The notes under the pieces were generated by a model. That model saw only the letters and a program-made list of their open reading frames with translations. It had not been told where the DNA came from and searched no databases. From CAZEHS01 sp964649745 (GTDB taxonomy: Bacteria > Bacillota > Clostridia > Peptostreptococcales > Acidaminobacteraceae), in assembly GCA_964649745.1 (NCBI GenBank), contig CAZYQI010000027.1:1-43759 (forward strand): DNA of 43,759 bases, read 5' to 3'. This document shows, in pieces, positions 1 to 7,592 of this stretch. The position numbers and the translations under genes were made by a program. Within the stretch, counting starts at the first letter, position 1. Each line of letters begins with the position of its first letter.

Positions 1-55
1 GCAACTCATTTTCATAACCGGTGGTTTCCCAACGGGACATGGGGGTCTGTGGCAA
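1..55 (-). CDS. N-terminus of an unknown protein, cut by the left window edge
   Basis: An open frame of 18 codons runs leftward off the window. It starts at TTG (53-55) with an AGGAGT ribosome binding site at 63-68, 7 bases upstream; an in-frame ATG at 38-40 is an alternative start. The visible residues read MPQTPMSRWETTGYENEL. It begins 28 bases after the exonuclease III stop, in the same direction, so it is probably the next gene of that transcript. Too little is present to name a family. Confidence 0.5.
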   Translation of the reverse strand, partial: MPQTPMSRWETTGYENEL

Positions 56-83
56 TGGTTTTACTCCTGTTTTTAGTTTTTTA

Positions 84-836
84 TCACTCAAGCTCCAACA
101 GCACCGGGCAGTGATCGCTGCCCAGGATTGCAGGGTGCATCCCGGCGTCCTTCAGGCGGGGTTTAAGGGCCTCTGACACGACAAAATAGTCAATTCTCCA
201 CCCTACGTTCTTTTCACGGGAGTTGGCAAAATTCGACCACCAGGTGTAGGCATCCGTCCTGTCCGGGTAAAAATAGCGGAAGGTATCCACAAAGCCTGCT
301 TCCAGCAGCTGGGTCATCTTGCTGCGTTCTTCGTCGGTGAAGCCCGCATTCTTCCGGTTGCTCTTGGGGTTTTTCAAATCGATTTCCTGATGTGCCACGT
401 TCAGGTCACCGCAGACAATCACCGGCTTTTTCATTTCCAGCTTCTTGAGGTAGGCGCGGAAGTGATCCTCCCATACCATGCGGTAATCCAGACGTTCCAA
501 TCCCCGTTTGGAGTTGGGTGTGTAAACGGTAATCATATAGAAGTCCTTCATTTCCAGAGTGATGACCCGGCCCTCCTGATCATGCTCCTCCGCGTCCATG
601 CCATAAGTTATGGAGATCGGAGGCTCTTTTGTGAAAATGGCCGTCCCCGAATAGCCCTTTTTCACTGCATAGTTCCAGTATTGATTGTAGCCCGGCAGCT
701 CCACTTCCACCTGCCCCTCCTGGAGCTTGATCTCCTGCAGGCAGAAGATGTCTGCATCCGCATCGTTGAAATAGTCCATAAACCCCTTGCCCAGACACGC
801 CCTGAGACCGTTTACATTCCATGAGATCAGTTTCAT
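84..836 (-). CDS. xth: Exodeoxyribonuclease III (AP endonuclease, Xth/ExoA family)
   Basis: This 250-residue protein has the full length of single-domain Xth enzymes, which cut DNA at abasic sites and remove nucleotides from 3' ends during base excision repair in the cytoplasm. Visible family motifs are LISWNVNGLRA with Asn7, LQEIKLQ with the metal-binding Glu35, CGDLNVAH with the catalytic Asp and Asn in the middle, and GSDHCPV near the C-terminus with the catalytic Asp-His pair. The start ATG overlaps the stop of the upstream GGDEF-EAL gene by 4 bases (ATGA), so the two are probably translationally coupled. The Mg-dependent endonuclease/exonuclease/phosphatase fold looks intact. Confidence 0.95.
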   Translation of the reverse strand: MKLISWNVNGLRACLGKGFMDYFNDADADIFCLQEIKLQEGQVEVELPGYNQYWNYAVKKGYSGTAIFTKEPPISITYGMDAEEHDQEGRVITLEMKDFYMITVYTPNSKRGLERLDYRMVWEDHFRAYLKKLEMKKPVIVCGDLNVAHQEIDLKNPKSNRKNAGFTDEERSKMTQLLEAGFVDTFRYFYPDRTDAYTWWSNFANSREKNVGWRIDYFVVSEALKPRLKDAGMHPAILGSDHCPVLLELE

Positions 837-3181
837 TGTTCTTCCTCGTTTTCATCAGGTTTTTTTGGCGCAAGATAGCGTGCTTCGAATTCTCCGGCAG
901 GCATCGGCCGTCCGGTATGGTACCCCTGGCATTCGTCACAGCCGATCTCCAACAGCTTCTCCAGATGGGCCTGGGTCTCAACGCCTTCGGCGATGGTTCG
1001 AAGACCCATGGCTTTTGCCATCAGCACGACCGCCTGCACGATCTGGCAGTCAATATAATCATCTTCAATCTGAGAAATCAGTTCCCGTGCAATCTTGAGC
1101 CTATCGATATCGAACCGTTTGATATAACTGAGAGACGAATAGCCGGTGCCGAAATCGTCAATGGATATGGAAACGCCAATGCCTGCAAGGACCGTAAGAA
1201 TTTCCTCCATCCGGGTTGCGCTGTTCATGGTGCTGCTTTCCGTTATCTCGATGTCCAGCCATTCCGGTTCTATCTCATACTTCTGGATGAGTGCTCGGAC
1301 ATCTTCAATGAAATTTATTGTATCCAGTTGCTTGGGGGATACATTGACTCCGATTTGAAGAGTCTTTCCGTAATGGTGGTTCCAGCGGCTCATCTGGCTG
1401 ATGGCATTTTTCATGACCCACTGGCCAATGGCGATGATATCGTCGGATTCCTCGGCAATCGGAATAAACTCCCCGGGGGACACCATGCCGATCTCCGGAT
1501 TCTTCCATCGGATCAAGGCTTCGGCTCCGATCAGGGCTTGATCTTCCATCCTGAACTGCGGTTGGTAGTACAACTCGAATTCGCTGTTATAATTTGCTTT
1601 TTTCAGGAGAAGCTCCACCTCATGGCGCCTTTTAATCTTATCACTGACCTGGCTGCTATAGAACACCAGATGATTTGAAGAACTTTCCTTTGCCTGATAC
1701 ATGGCTATATCGGCATGCTTAAGCAGCGTAGATCTGTCCAGGGCATCCATGGGGTACTGGGCGACTCCAACGCTTACAGAGATAAGGAACTTGTAAGGGG
1801 GCACCTCAATAGCCTCGCTGAAAAATCCGATAATCGCCTCTGCCATGGCCCGAACCTCACTTCGGCTCTGGCTGCCGGTAAAAGACAAAATGAATTCATC
1901 GCCTCCCATCCTAGCAAGCAGCATGGATTCATCCTTCCATTGCCTGAGCCGTTCGCCGATCCGTTGCAACAGCACATCACCCATATCATGTCCATAGGAG
2001 TCGTTGATGGCCTTAAAACGGTCGAGATCCATGTAAAAAACCACTACGGCATCCCCGGAGGCCGCCTCTTCTATTCGCTTCTCCAATTCCTCCATAAAAT
2101 AACGTCGATTGTATAGCCCTGTGATCTCGTCTTGTTTTGTAATTATTTCAAGATTCCGATTTGCCTCTGTCAGTGCCATGGTTCTGGCCAGGATCCGATC
2201 CTCCAATTGATTGTTCAGGTCTATCTCCAGCTGCAGCAGTTTCTCGTTCTTGTGAGCGTTCTGCACCAGAATGCTCAGAATTTGGTGCACGGCAACCACT
2301 GCCAGAAGATACAGCACATCTGTTAAAACAAATCCATGGAAGAGGACAACAATGACCGGTGCCAGAAGCAGCAGCCTTCCCCGAACGAAGGCGTTCCTGT
2401 TCAAGCCTATATTCGCGCTTTGATTCTGTGGGATTGGCGTCGGCCGGCGTCCTTCGAAACAGGCCGCGCAGGCAAACATAAGGAGGGATGCCATATAGGC
2501 CCCGTCAATCAGGGTATTGGGGAGGTATTCCTCATTCAGGATAAGATACGCGTAATAGCTGTCCAAAATAGAAAACAGGACAACCCCACCTACGATAAAC
2601 CCCTGACCCCAGCTCATTATCCGGCTGGAGGATGACGCAAAGATCACGAAGATACAGCTGATGCAGAAAAGATCCGCTAAAAGATAAAACAGCAGACAGG
2701 TGCTATTGAAATCAAGATCTATCAGGAGTGTAAACTCCCGGTGAAAAAAAAGAATCCAGGCCGTGCTGAACACCACAACGAGGGTAGCCGCTGCATTCAA
2801 GGTCAGCTGCATCACCTGCCACCCTCGGAATCGTCCAATAAAATAGAATCCGATGGCCATGGCAATGAAAATATTCGGCAGCAGGTATAGAACCATGAAG
2901 AAACCCACAATATCCGGATCAAGACCCAGTATAAGATCGTACCAGGCCCACAGGGTATCGGCCACCGCCCACGAGACGCAGGCCAGCAATAGGCAAAGCC
3001 AAGCATTCCAATAGACCATCAATTTATTTTTATAGGACGCAATCACCACCGCTCCCGTCAGTGCGCAGAGGGGGGACAGCAGGTTGCTCCAAACCTCCGC
3101 GCCAAGAAGGATCGAGGCCATATAAACCATATACGCGAACCCCAGAGCCCCCATCGCAATGGAAAAATGCTTATCTTTCAT
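833..3181 (-). CDS. Membrane-bound GGDEF-EAL cyclic-di-GMP signalling protein
   Basis: 782 residues. Residues 1-305 hold about eight to ten hydrophobic segments with no recognisable sensor motif, followed by a short coiled-coil-like linker (about 310-345). A diguanylate cyclase domain follows with an intact GGDEF at 426-430, and then a phosphodiesterase domain with EAL at 554-556. Other EAL landmarks are present: GVNVS, EITES, DDFGTGYSSL and AEGVET. Two departures are visible. The inhibitory RxxD site before GGDEF is replaced (DESM), so product inhibition is probably lost, and the usual KID after the DDFG loop reads KIA. Whether it makes or breaks c-di-GMP cannot be read from sequence; dual activity or GGDEF acting as a GTP-binding regulator are both possible. 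It is the upstream partner of xth in one transcript. Confidence 0.92.
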   Translation of the reverse strand: MKDKHFSIAMGALGFAYMVYMASILLGAEVWSNLLSPLCALTGAVVIASYKNKLMVYWNAWLCLLLACVSWAVADTLWAWYDLILGLDPDIVGFFMVLYLLPNIFIAMAIGFYFIGRFRGWQVMQLTLNAAATLVVVFSTAWILFFHREFTLLIDLDFNSTCLLFYLLADLFCISCIFVIFASSSSRIMSWGQGFIVGGVVLFSILDSYYAYLILNEEYLPNTLIDGAYMASLLMFACAACFEGRRPTPIPQNQSANIGLNRNAFVRGRLLLLAPVIVVLFHGFVLTDVLYLLAVVAVHQILSILVQNAHKNEKLLQLEIDLNNQLEDRILARTMALTEANRNLEIITKQDEITGLYNRRYFMEELEKRIEEAASGDAVVVFYMDLDRFKAINDSYGHDMGDVLLQRIGERLRQWKDESMLLARMGGDEFILSFTGSQSRSEVRAMAEAIIGFFSEAIEVPPYKFLISVSVGVAQYPMDALDRSTLLKHADIAMYQAKESSSNHLVFYSSQVSDKIKRRHEVELLLKKANYNSEFELYYQPQFRMEDQALIGAEALIRWKNPEIGMVSPGEFIPIAEESDDIIAIGQWVMKNAISQMSRWNHHYGKTLQIGVNVSPKQLDTINFIEDVRALIQKYEIEPEWLDIEITESSTMNSATRMEEILTVLAGIGVSISIDDFGTGYSSLSYIKRFDIDRLKIARELISQIEDDYIDCQIVQAVVLMAKAMGLRTIAEGVETQAHLEKLLEIGCDECQGYHTGRPMPAGEFEARYLAPKKPDENEEEQ

Positions 3182-3352
3182 AGCCTGCGCTCTCCTCCGG
3201 TTAATCCTCAGCCTCTGTTGCTCTTTTACCCTGCCGCAAAGTCACTTAATCCCCAAATACCCTTAAACTCATGATACGGCGTAATCTTATTATTTTGTGC
3301 AACAAAATTGTAATAGGTACAAATTTGTGAAGGCTATATTCAAAAATTAAAG

Positions 3353-3373
3353 AAAAGACCGTTGCGGTCTTTT
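3353..3373 (-). terminator. Rho-independent terminator after the truncated acidic-tail gene
   Basis: A perfect 8-bp stem (AAAAGACC, loop GTTGC, GGTCTTTT) is followed on the minus strand by a T-rich run. It lies 15 bases after the stop codon of the acidic-tail fragment. Confidence 0.7.
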
Positions 3374-3387
3374 CCAGTATAGCAAGA

Positions 3388-3519
3388 TTATTCGCTTTTT
3401 TCAGTAGTACCGGACTCCCGAGTTTCATCCGTTTCCGGTTCAGAGAGCTCTGCTTTGTCCAGGCAATCATCACCGCAGCCTTGATCTCCGGAGCTGTCGC
3501 AGTCCGCTAACACACCAGG
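3388..3519 (-). pseudogene. C-terminal fragment of a truncated gene with an acidic tail
   Basis: An open minus-strand frame encodes a Cys/Asp-rich segment (GDQGCGDDCLDK) and an acidic Ser/Thr/Glu tail ending in TTEKSE, then TAA and a terminator. No start codon with a ribosome binding site exists in this frame. Its 5' side runs out of frame into the end of the Bro-N gene. I read it as the 3' end of an older gene cut off when the neighbouring mobile element arrived. The acidic ending resembles the tail of the membrane protein at 20354-21016 (also ending EKSE), which is too short a match to prove a relationship. A frameshifted extension of the Bro-N protein is the alternative. Confidence 0.4.
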
Positions 3520-3926
3520 AGTGCTGTTTCGGCAAGGGCATATGTGCCGGTTTGCCGTATGGAGGGCACCACTTCACTGCGTATCCATTTTCGAAAGCGA
3601 ACGCCTACGGGCTTTTCGGTGTATTGGAGGAAACCGTAGAGGCCGTCTTCGTAAAAGATGATTAGTTGGCTGATTCGCGATGCTACTACTTTTACGGTAG
3701 TACCATCCTGAACTTGGCTCTTAAACTCGCGTAGAGGTTTCCCGCGAAGTATGTCATATTCGATGTTTGGTTCAAAATCTTCAGCATCAATACACTGCTG
3801 AATTGTCTTCGACTTATCCGCATATCCGAAAAGAGAAACAATCTCGCTGGCTATCCAGCAGGGTTTTCCGTTCCATGCAAAGGTATGTACGGCATGGCCT
3901 TCAAATTCTCGGGTGATAATATTCAT
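3507..3926 (-). CDS. Bro-N domain protein (phage antirepressor-like)
   Basis: 139 residues from the ATG at 3924-3926, chosen because an AGGAGG ribosome binding site sits about 6 bases upstream; a longer open frame to 4169 has no such signal. The sequence has the Bro-N pattern: FAWNGKPCWIASEIVSLFGY near the N-terminus, FKSQV with a beta strand in the middle, then GLYGFLQYTEKPVGVRFRKW and VVPSIRQTGTY. The Bro-N fold binds DNA and occurs in phage antirepressors, baculovirus BRO proteins and integrative elements. No C-terminal KilA-C or ANT domain is present, so it is either a minimal form or a truncated one. It lies 118 bases downstream of an excisionase-like gene, which supports a mobile-element origin. 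Confidence 0.8.
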   Translation of the reverse strand: MNIITREFEGHAVHTFAWNGKPCWIASEIVSLFGYADKSKTIQQCIDAEDFEPNIEYDILRGKPLREFKSQVQDGTTVKVVASRISQLIIFYEDGLYGFLQYTEKPVGVRFRKWIRSEVVPSIRQTGTYALAETALLVC

Positions 3927-4044
3927 TTGTAGTCCTCCTTGGAGGCCCTCAAAGGAATATGCTATAATGAAAAAGCAGTATCCTTCGGGGTTTGCGGGGT
4001 GAGGAAGTCCGACCATTGCTGTCCAGGCGTAGCGGGCTTCCTTG

Positions 4045-4236
4045 CTATTTTTTGTTTTTTTGCTCATCAAGCCATTTTTCAATCTCAGATTTCTTATACC
4101 TAAGACTTCTCTCTCTTCCCATATACGGCATACCTTGCTCACGCCATCGGCCCGCGGTTGATTTTCCAATCTTCAACCACTCGCATAAATCCGCCGTCGT
4201 CATGAGTTCTTCGTCCTTGTCTCCTATAGAATTCAC
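4045..4236 (-). CDS. Excisionase-like helix-turn-helix DNA-binding protein
   Basis: A 63-residue protein if started at GTG (4236), or 52 residues if started at ATG (4203); neither start has a clean ribosome binding site, though GGGAG abuts the GTG. The core MTTADLCEWLKIGKSTAGRW, followed by PYMGRERSLRYKKSEIEKWL, is the winged MerR/HTH_17 pattern used by excisionases and small plasmid or phage regulators. It probably directs excision or regulates the Bro-N gene just downstream. No integrase is present in the window, so the element looks incomplete. Confidence 0.8.
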   Translation of the reverse strand: MNSIGDKDEELMTTADLCEWLKIGKSTAGRWREQGMPYMGRERSLRYKKSEIEKWLDEQKNKK

Positions 4237-4305
4237 CTCCCATTTGTCCTATTGCTCCCTTTTGATATCATTTTATCTCCCATAACTCCCATTTTCAATA
4301 AAAGA

Positions 4306-4327
4306 AACCGGGTTTTTAGGCCCGGTT
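4306..4327 (-). terminator. Terminator for the putative membrane immunity gene transcript
   Basis: AACCGGG, an 8-base loop and CCCGGTT form a 7-bp stem followed on the minus strand by a T-rich tract. It is the first terminator-like hairpin after the gene ending at 4525. Confidence 0.6.
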
Positions 4328-4524
4328 AAAAAGTACTATGTGGAATTAATTGAGTCATTTCTTCAGTCACTTGCTTTTCATTTGTTTAACAACAGTGGCT
4401 CTGGCTCCTTGTTTAGTTTCCGACTGCGTAGCTTGTCGATAAACCTCGTTAGAAACAGGGGGTATGGGAAAGAACGCTCGACTGCTAGTCTTTTGCTAGT
4501 TCTTTCATTTTACGTTCCCATAAT
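4328..4524 (-). other. Gap with a possible decayed reading frame (4367-4495)
   Basis: Forty-three open codons on the minus strand end at TGA (4367-4369) with protein-like composition (for example VSNEVYRQATQSETKQGARA), but there is no usable start and a TAG stands directly upstream. It may be a scrap of a former toxin or immunity gene of the adjoining RHS island. This is a weak inference. Confidence 0.25.
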
Positions 4525-5187
4525 CTACCTTTTTAATCCATTACCACCTTTTTCTTTAACATATGCCCCGTGCTCTTTGTAAAGCTTAAGACTGAAGTAT
4601 ATCCCAGAAAAACCCCAGGAGAACATGCACGCTACCCACAGCCAACCATACGCCATAACTGCAGTTTGAATACTTTCGCCAGCATTCTCAGAGATAATAT
4701 CAAAAATCAACTTGCCAAGAAGAGCTGCAAAAACAGCAACGCTAATTACAAGCGGACTTTGTTTCTGCGAATGTTCAAGTCTTTTGTTTCCACTCTGCAG
4801 CCTCTTCGAAAACCATTTCCCAATTAGTAACAGCGAAAAAGAAACTGCGGCAATACTGAAAATCATCACTACCGAAAAATTGTACTTCAGACCATAAATC
4901 AACACGGTCTGATGAGCTTGCAAATGAATAAAGACTGTGACTATGCAAATAATCCCGATTGGTAACATAATAATTCTCAAAGGAATCTCTTTCTTCGGTA
5001 ATCGTATACCCCATCCAATAATTATGGCATAAAGAACTAATATTGGCTTCCACGCAAATGATAAAACATGGCTTCCATAGCCTATTGCAAGAGGCATTGA
5101 TAGAGCATTAAACACTCCTGATAAAAAAACCGTCCCCCATAAAAATCTTGCAACATTATCTCTACTTAACATTTTCTCACTATACAT
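4525..5187 (-). CDS. Multi-pass membrane protein, probable immunity partner of the orphan RHS tip
   Basis: 220 residues with about six hydrophobic segments, a polar, basic middle loop (residues 120-145) and a charged C-terminus (KEKGGNGLKR). I do not recognise the family. Translation starts at ATG with an AGGAGA site 6 bases upstream, and the start lies only 9 bases after the stop of the orphan RHS tip. In RHS and other polymorphic-toxin loci the small gene directly behind the toxin tip normally encodes its immunity protein. A membrane location would suit a toxin acting on the envelope, and the tip itself carries a long hydrophobic glycine-rich stretch. Function is inferred only from position. 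Confidence 0.65.
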   Translation of the reverse strand: MYSEKMLSRDNVARFLWGTVFLSGVFNALSMPLAIGYGSHVLSFAWKPILVLYAIIIGWGIRLPKKEIPLRIIMLPIGIICIVTVFIHLQAHQTVLIYGLKYNFSVVMIFSIAAVSFSLLLIGKWFSKRLQSGNKRLEHSQKQSPLVISVAVFAALLGKLIFDIISENAGESIQTAVMAYGWLWVACMFSWGFSGIYFSLKLYKEHGAYVKEKGGNGLKR

Positions 5188-5196
5188 GGCCGTCTC

Positions 5197-6642
5197 CTAC
5201 TTGTCACGCTGCATGGTATATGGATCTTCTAGTGATGAATTCTTCCTTATAGCGTCCTGTATCTGATCTCCAGTGTGAAAATATTCCATACTTTCTTCAT
5301 AGCCAGCAGATACAACAAAACCCGCTAATATACTCACGCCTACCGTAACACTGACAGGCGCTGATGCTCCTACTAGTACAGCTGCGCCAACACCCGCTCC
5401 AGCAGAAAGAACTGCTCCCCCTGACTCAACAATCACCGAACTCGCCATAGCCGCGTCATAATCGGCGCCGGTTAAGCCCTCTGAAATAGAATCTTCATGC
5501 TTTTCATATACACTAGGGGCGGCACCGAGTACTGTGGTAAAAACATTAGACTTAGTGAACAATCCATTGATTTTGCAGTAACTACTTGCTTTCGTTGTCT
5601 TTTGCAAACGAATAAAACGCTCGGCATCGGGATGACTGTATCTATTGTTTTGATATGCCGCATTCTTTAAGTTTCCTGGCAGATTATTGTATCGCGCTTC
5701 TGTAGTATAAGCATCCCACGTACTTCTAGTACCTGTCAGCAAATCAATCCCTAGTGATGTGTTGAAAAGGTCCACATTATCCAAACCTTGATTCATTTTA
5801 CCACCTCCGCTTGAGACGGCAGTATGTTGCACAGAGCTTTGTACCGAGCTGCTGCTCTTGCTAGATGATGTAGTGGGGTTAAGTGAGCTTGATCCCCTGT
5901 CGCTTGAATCCCTCGCTTCCCTTCCAGATGTTCCTGAACGGGAAACCGTGGTGCTTTGTGGACTTGCTGTCTTTCTTTCTCCCGTGTCATAGGTGGTGAC
6001 GGTTCTGGTGATTCCCGTGGTGCTCGAAGTGGTTGTTTTTGTTTCAACTTTTACTTGTGAACTGTTTCCAACCAACCTTGGTGCGGAGGGTGCGGGTGTC
6101 GATTTTGTGTTATGGGATATAACCGCATTCCTGCTGGGTTTTGTATCCACCACCATTCGACCTGGCTTATTTCCGTCCACTACTTCCCTATGCCCGGTGG
6201 GATCCCAATATACTACCGGATTGTTATGGCAGTACGCATACAGATTGAGGCTCAATGGGTCCATTGTAGTGCCCCGGTACGTATCCTCCTGCAGGAACCG
6301 TGCTGTTTTGGGGTCGTAGAACCGTGATTTCAGGTAATAATACCCGGTTTCTTCATCAAACTCATACCCGCCGTAACGGATGGGGTTCTTAGCGGTGCCG
6401 GTGCTGCTTAACGGTACGCCGAAGGCATCGTAGGTGTAGGGTGCCTGGGCGGTGCCGCCGCTGTTAATGAGGGCTACTACATCGGCGTGACCATTGTACA
6501 GATACCCTAGAGTTTCACTGCCTGCTTTGCGGCTGAGGGCAATGCCTGCACCGTGGGTGGTTCGGCCTGTTTCTTTGCCGCTGTTGTCGGTTTCCAGTAC
6601 GGGGTTGTCGCTGACGTAGAGGGTGTTGGTGGTTTGGCCCAT
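5197..6642 (-). CDS. Orphan RHS core plus alternative C-terminal toxin tip
   Basis: 481 residues. Residues 1-151 reproduce the RHS core of the large gene at 7593-15749 almost exactly (DNSGKETGRTT, GFGVPLSS-type strand, EFDEETGYYYLKSRFYDP, RFLQEDTYRG, NNPVVYWDPTGH). After DPTGH the two proteins are unrelated. The new tip has a Ser/Thr-rich linker, a globular middle and a hydrophobic Gly/Ala/Val stretch near the end, then QDAIRKNSSLEDPYTMQRDK. The ATG at 6642 is the same methionine that is internal in the large gene, and no ribosome binding site is visible, so this is probably a displaced, normally silent cassette. It could become active by recombination through the shared core. No catalytic motif was recognised in the tip. 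Confidence 0.85.
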   Translation of the reverse strand: MGQTTNTLYVSDNPVLETDNSGKETGRTTHGAGIALSRKAGSETLGYLYNGHADVVALINSGGTAQAPYTYDAFGVPLSSTGTAKNPIRYGGYEFDEETGYYYLKSRFYDPKTARFLQEDTYRGTTMDPLSLNLYAYCHNNPVVYWDPTGHREVVDGNKPGRMVVDTKPSRNAVISHNTKSTPAPSAPRLVGNSSQVKVETKTTTSSTTGITRTVTTYDTGERKTASPQSTTVSRSGTSGREARDSSDRGSSSLNPTTSSSKSSSSVQSSVQHTAVSSGGGKMNQGLDNVDLFNTSLGIDLLTGTRSTWDAYTTEARYNNLPGNLKNAAYQNNRYSHPDAERFIRLQKTTKASSYCKINGLFTKSNVFTTVLGAAPSVYEKHEDSISEGLTGADYDAAMASSVIVESGGAVLSAGAGVGAAVLVGASAPVSVTVGVSILAGFVVSAGYEESMEYFHTGDQIQDAIRKNSSLEDPYTMQRDK

Positions 6643-6733
6643 AACGGTTTTGGATACCCGGAGGCCTTCGCCGTTATACCCGTTACTGACCGCCTTGCCC
6701 CCTTGGGTGCTTTGAATCAGTTCGTTGAAGGCG
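6190..6733. repeat. RHS core repeat, copy 1 (orphan cassette)
   Basis: These 544 bases align without gaps to 8619-9162 with only scattered substitutions. The left boundary falls exactly at the DPTGH codons, where RHS tips are exchanged. The right boundary is about 90 bases upstream of the orphan start codon. Confidence 0.9.
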
Positions 6734-7140
6734 TGAAGCAGGCTGCCAAAACAGTACCTTTCTGTTTTGTGCAGATCGCTTCGTCCCTGAGGGCAGTTCC
6801 GGCCTGCATCTTTGATGCAGACCCGGTTACTGACAGAGGGGAGTACCCGATAAAGAAGTTCGGCAGGAGACGTGGTTCCTCCTGCCGAATAAAAATGTCT
6901 TTTGCACTTAAATCACCGGAATCAACTTCCGCAATGCAGGCTGTGCCTGCATTTGAATGTTTACTCACTCTTTTTGAGTAAGCATTCTGGAGCCTTCATT
7001 CTTATACAGCCTGAATGGAGCTTGCTCCGGGCGGGGTGGGTGGGGATGGGAGGCTAGGGAGAAAGTTTATTAGGTCCGTCTTGTTATTGCCAATCATCAG
7101 TGCCGACCCCATGCTATCCTAATGAATCGATCATTCTAAA
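6734..7140. other. Unassigned spacer between orphan cassette and immunity gene, with hairpins
   Basis: No convincing gene. Two strong inverted repeats stand out: CGGCAGGA/TCCTGCCG (6861-6887) and a perfect 8-bp stem with a 3-base loop, ATGCAGGC TGT GCCTGCAT (6934-6952). On the minus strand an open frame of 83 codons (GTG start at 6968, to 6717) crosses both hairpins and runs into the RHS repeat out of frame. I do not recognise its product and do not call it a gene. The sequence differs in character from the RHS DNA on both sides and may be an inserted element or the scar of the tip displacement. Confidence 0.35.
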
Positions 7141-7572
7141 TCAATCTTTACTAATAAACTCAGCTTCAATTACCTCGCACTGCTTTGCTACCGGATTTCC
7201 ACTATACTTTTTCAAAACTTCAACAATAGCTTTGTATAAAGCAAATTCCATTGTTCCGCCGGTTGCTTTGTGCACATCATTTTGATTGTCAATTATTTCA
7301 ACAATGTACTTGTTCCCAGTGTAGGTTAATGTGAATTTGCATTCATTATTGTCCAACCAGTAGATAAGATCCTCCATAGAAGGAAGCCAAATTCCTTCAT
7401 TGTATATTTGAGGTTCAACACTTAGAGTGGTATTTGGTACAATTCTTCCTCCAATACACCAAATAGAACCGCCAAATTCGTATAAATCTGTAGGGTAAAT
7501 CGGCTCTTCAAAAATTTGCCTCCTAAATCCCAAGTTAAATAGCAATACTGCTTCTGCTTTAGATAGACTCAA
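7141..7572 (-). CDS. Probable immunity protein for the RHS toxin
   Basis: 143 residues from a TTG start with a GGGGAG site 9 bases upstream. It begins 20 bases after the stop of the 2718-residue RHS protein, the standard place for the cognate immunity gene. It has no signal peptide and no membrane segment, so it should be cytoplasmic and block a toxin acting inside the cell. The N-terminal half is aromatic and hydrophobic (LFNLGFRRQIF, WLPSMEDLIYWLD); the C-terminal half is mixed alpha/beta and ends EVIEAEFISKD. I do not recognise a named immunity family. The role is inferred from context. Confidence 0.7.
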   Translation of the reverse strand: MSLSKAEAVLLFNLGFRRQIFEEPIYPTDLYEFGGSIWCIGGRIVPNTTLSVEPQIYNEGIWLPSMEDLIYWLDNNECKFTLTYTGNKYIVEIIDNQNDVHKATGGTMEFALYKAIVEVLKKYSGNPVAKQCEVIEAEFISKD

Positions 7573-7592
7573 CTTAATTCACTCCCCTCGCT

